Source: Thiotrichaceae bacterium UBA7359 (lineage in GTDB: Bacteria > Pseudomonadota > Gammaproteobacteria > Eutrophobiales > Eutrophobiaceae). Taken from it: a stretch of DNA of 6,485 nucleotides. Position 1 is the first letter of the stretch; the number at the start of each line of letters is the position of its first letter. Shown one piece after another: positions 5,878-6,485 of the stretch. The stretch is from positions 1 through 6,485 of the forward strand of contig CAJJDJ010000136.1 in the NCBI GenBank assembly GCA_905182825.1. Reading direction: 5' to 3'. The notes under the pieces are model-generated. The model searched no databases. It saw only the letters and a list, made by a program, of their open reading frames with translations, and had not been told where the DNA came from. The translations under genes and the position numbers were made by a program.

Positions 5878-6279
5878 TTGGAAGCGATAGATTTAAAGAA
5901 AGCCGGTCTTAAGGCAACTTTGCCAAGAATCAGAATTTTACAGATTTTGGAAGATTCAAATGAACGACATATGAGCGCTGAAGATGTCTATAAAACTTTA
6001 TTAGGTCATGGTGAAGAAGTCGGATTAGCTACAGTTTATCGAGTGTTAACTCAATTTGAATCGGCGGGCTTGGTGATTCGTCACAATTTTGATTCGGGAC
6101 ATTCTGTGTTTGAACTAGATCAAGGTGCGCATCATGATCATATGGTTTGTTTAAATACAGGTAAAGTCATCGAATTTAAAAATGAACAGATTGAACGATT
6201 ACAAGAAGAAATTGCAACAAAACATGGTTATGACTTAGTAGAACATAGCTTAGTGTTGTATGTAAAACCAAAACACTAG
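5878..6279 (+). CDS. fur: Ferric uptake regulator Fur
   Basis: 133 residues from TTG. Fur is a dimeric, iron-loaded repressor of iron-uptake genes. The N-terminal winged helix (about 1-80) includes KKAGLKATLPRIRIL and the recognition-helix stretch GLATVYRVLTQFESAGLV. The dimerisation domain holds HHDH (85-88), C91 and the C-terminal YDLVEHSLVLYVK. Both metal sites of the family are complete: H31, E79, H88, E99, and H85, D87, E106, H123. The E. coli CxxC half-site is reduced to C91-L-N-T, as in the Pseudomonas-type protein of 134 residues, and the His/Cys-rich E. coli tail is missing. TTG is chosen because GGAGG stands five bases before it and the product then begins like known Fur proteins. 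GTG 5866 would add four residues with no Shine-Dalgarno sequence, and ATG 5864 is out of frame. The gene is divergent from bamE and convergent with recN. Confidence 0.96.
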   Translation: MEAIDLKKAGLKATLPRIRILQILEDSNERHMSAEDVYKTLLGHGEEVGLATVYRVLTQFESAGLVIRHNFDSGHSVFELDQGAHHDHMVCLNTGKVIEFKNEQIERLQEEIATKHGYDLVEHSLVLYVKPKH

Positions 6280-6311
6280 GGTAATTCAAAATATCCGACT
6301 TCAGTATAAAT

Positions 6312-6331
6312 AAGTGGAAAGTCTTTCACTT
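6312..6331. terminator. Possible shared terminator hairpin between fur and recN
   Basis: AAGTGGAA pairs with TTTCACTT (8 bp, one G-U) around the loop AGTC, in the 53-bp gap between the convergent genes. The plus-strand tail is only TTTTC-like and the minus-strand tail is ATTTAT, so termination would be weak in either direction. Confidence 0.4.
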
Positions 6332-6332
6332 T

Positions 6333-6485
6333 TCAAAAAACTGATTCAAGCATTTGTGCAGCGTTAGCTCGACTTTCGTGGGTCACTTCCATGCCTGCAA
6401 GCATACGTGCAACTTCATCAATTCGTTCCTGTTCAACAAGTTCAATCACTTGAGTGAAAGTTTGCCCTTGATCGCTTCTCTTTAT
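6333..6485 (-). CDS. recN: DNA repair protein RecN, C-terminal end (5' part outside window)
   Basis: The minus-strand frame is open from the right edge to TGA at 6335-6333, giving the last 50 residues. The stretch ERIDEVARMLAGMEVTHESR and the following AAQMLES match the conserved C-terminus of RecN (ERxxEIARMLGGxxxT then AxxML). RecN is an SMC-like ATPase that gathers DNA ends in double-strand break repair. Its Walker motifs and coiled coil lie outside the window. The position beside fur, facing it, is the same as in Pseudomonas. Evidence is limited to this short but characteristic tail and the gene order. Confidence 0.88.
   Translation of the reverse strand: MKRSDQGQTFTQVIELVEQERIDEVARMLAGMEVTHESRANAAQMLESVF

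Overview
The window is a chromosomal segment of an AT-rich gammaproteobacterium, with the edge of an integrated genomic island at its left side. The gene order ssrA, smpB, (transporter), ratA, ratB, bamE, fur, recN is the conserved gammaproteobacterial neighbourhood. The bamE/fur/recN arrangement, and a short Fur with a single cysteine after HHDH, resemble the Pseudomonas layout more than that of E. coli. The low GC content argues against Pseudomonas itself. A gammaproteobacterium of Thiotrichales/Methylophaga/Cycloclasticus type would fit, but that is a guess.

Layout. Positions 1-1894 are the integration end of a mobile island. They hold the 3' end of one tyrosine recombinase (+), then a complete P4-type integrase (-) that converges on it with no gap, then a short leader with a perfect 12-bp inverted repeat and the tmRNA terminator. 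The tmRNA gene ssrA (1895-2257, -) is intact, and its 3' end is the probable attachment site. The island runs leftwards out of the window; no second copy of the ssrA 3' end is visible, so the far junction lies outside.

From 2258 rightwards everything is core chromosome. smpB (-) lies upstream of ssrA on the same strand; the two products together run trans-translation. Divergent from smpB is a plus-strand run of a sodium-symporter (NSS family) gene, ratA and ratB, packed closely enough to be one operon. bamE (-) converges on ratB with 4 bp between them and is divergent from fur (+); their candidate promoters abut. fur converges on recN (-), of which only the last 50 codons are present.

Functionally the core part joins ribosome rescue (SmpB-tmRNA), a ligand-binding START-like protein and its small partner (RatA/RatB), outer-membrane protein assembly (BamE), iron regulation (Fur) and DNA repair (RecN). 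I found no convincing new system. The points most worth a second look are the island junction at ssrA, the inverted repeat spanning the integrase start codon, and the second recombinase abutting it.
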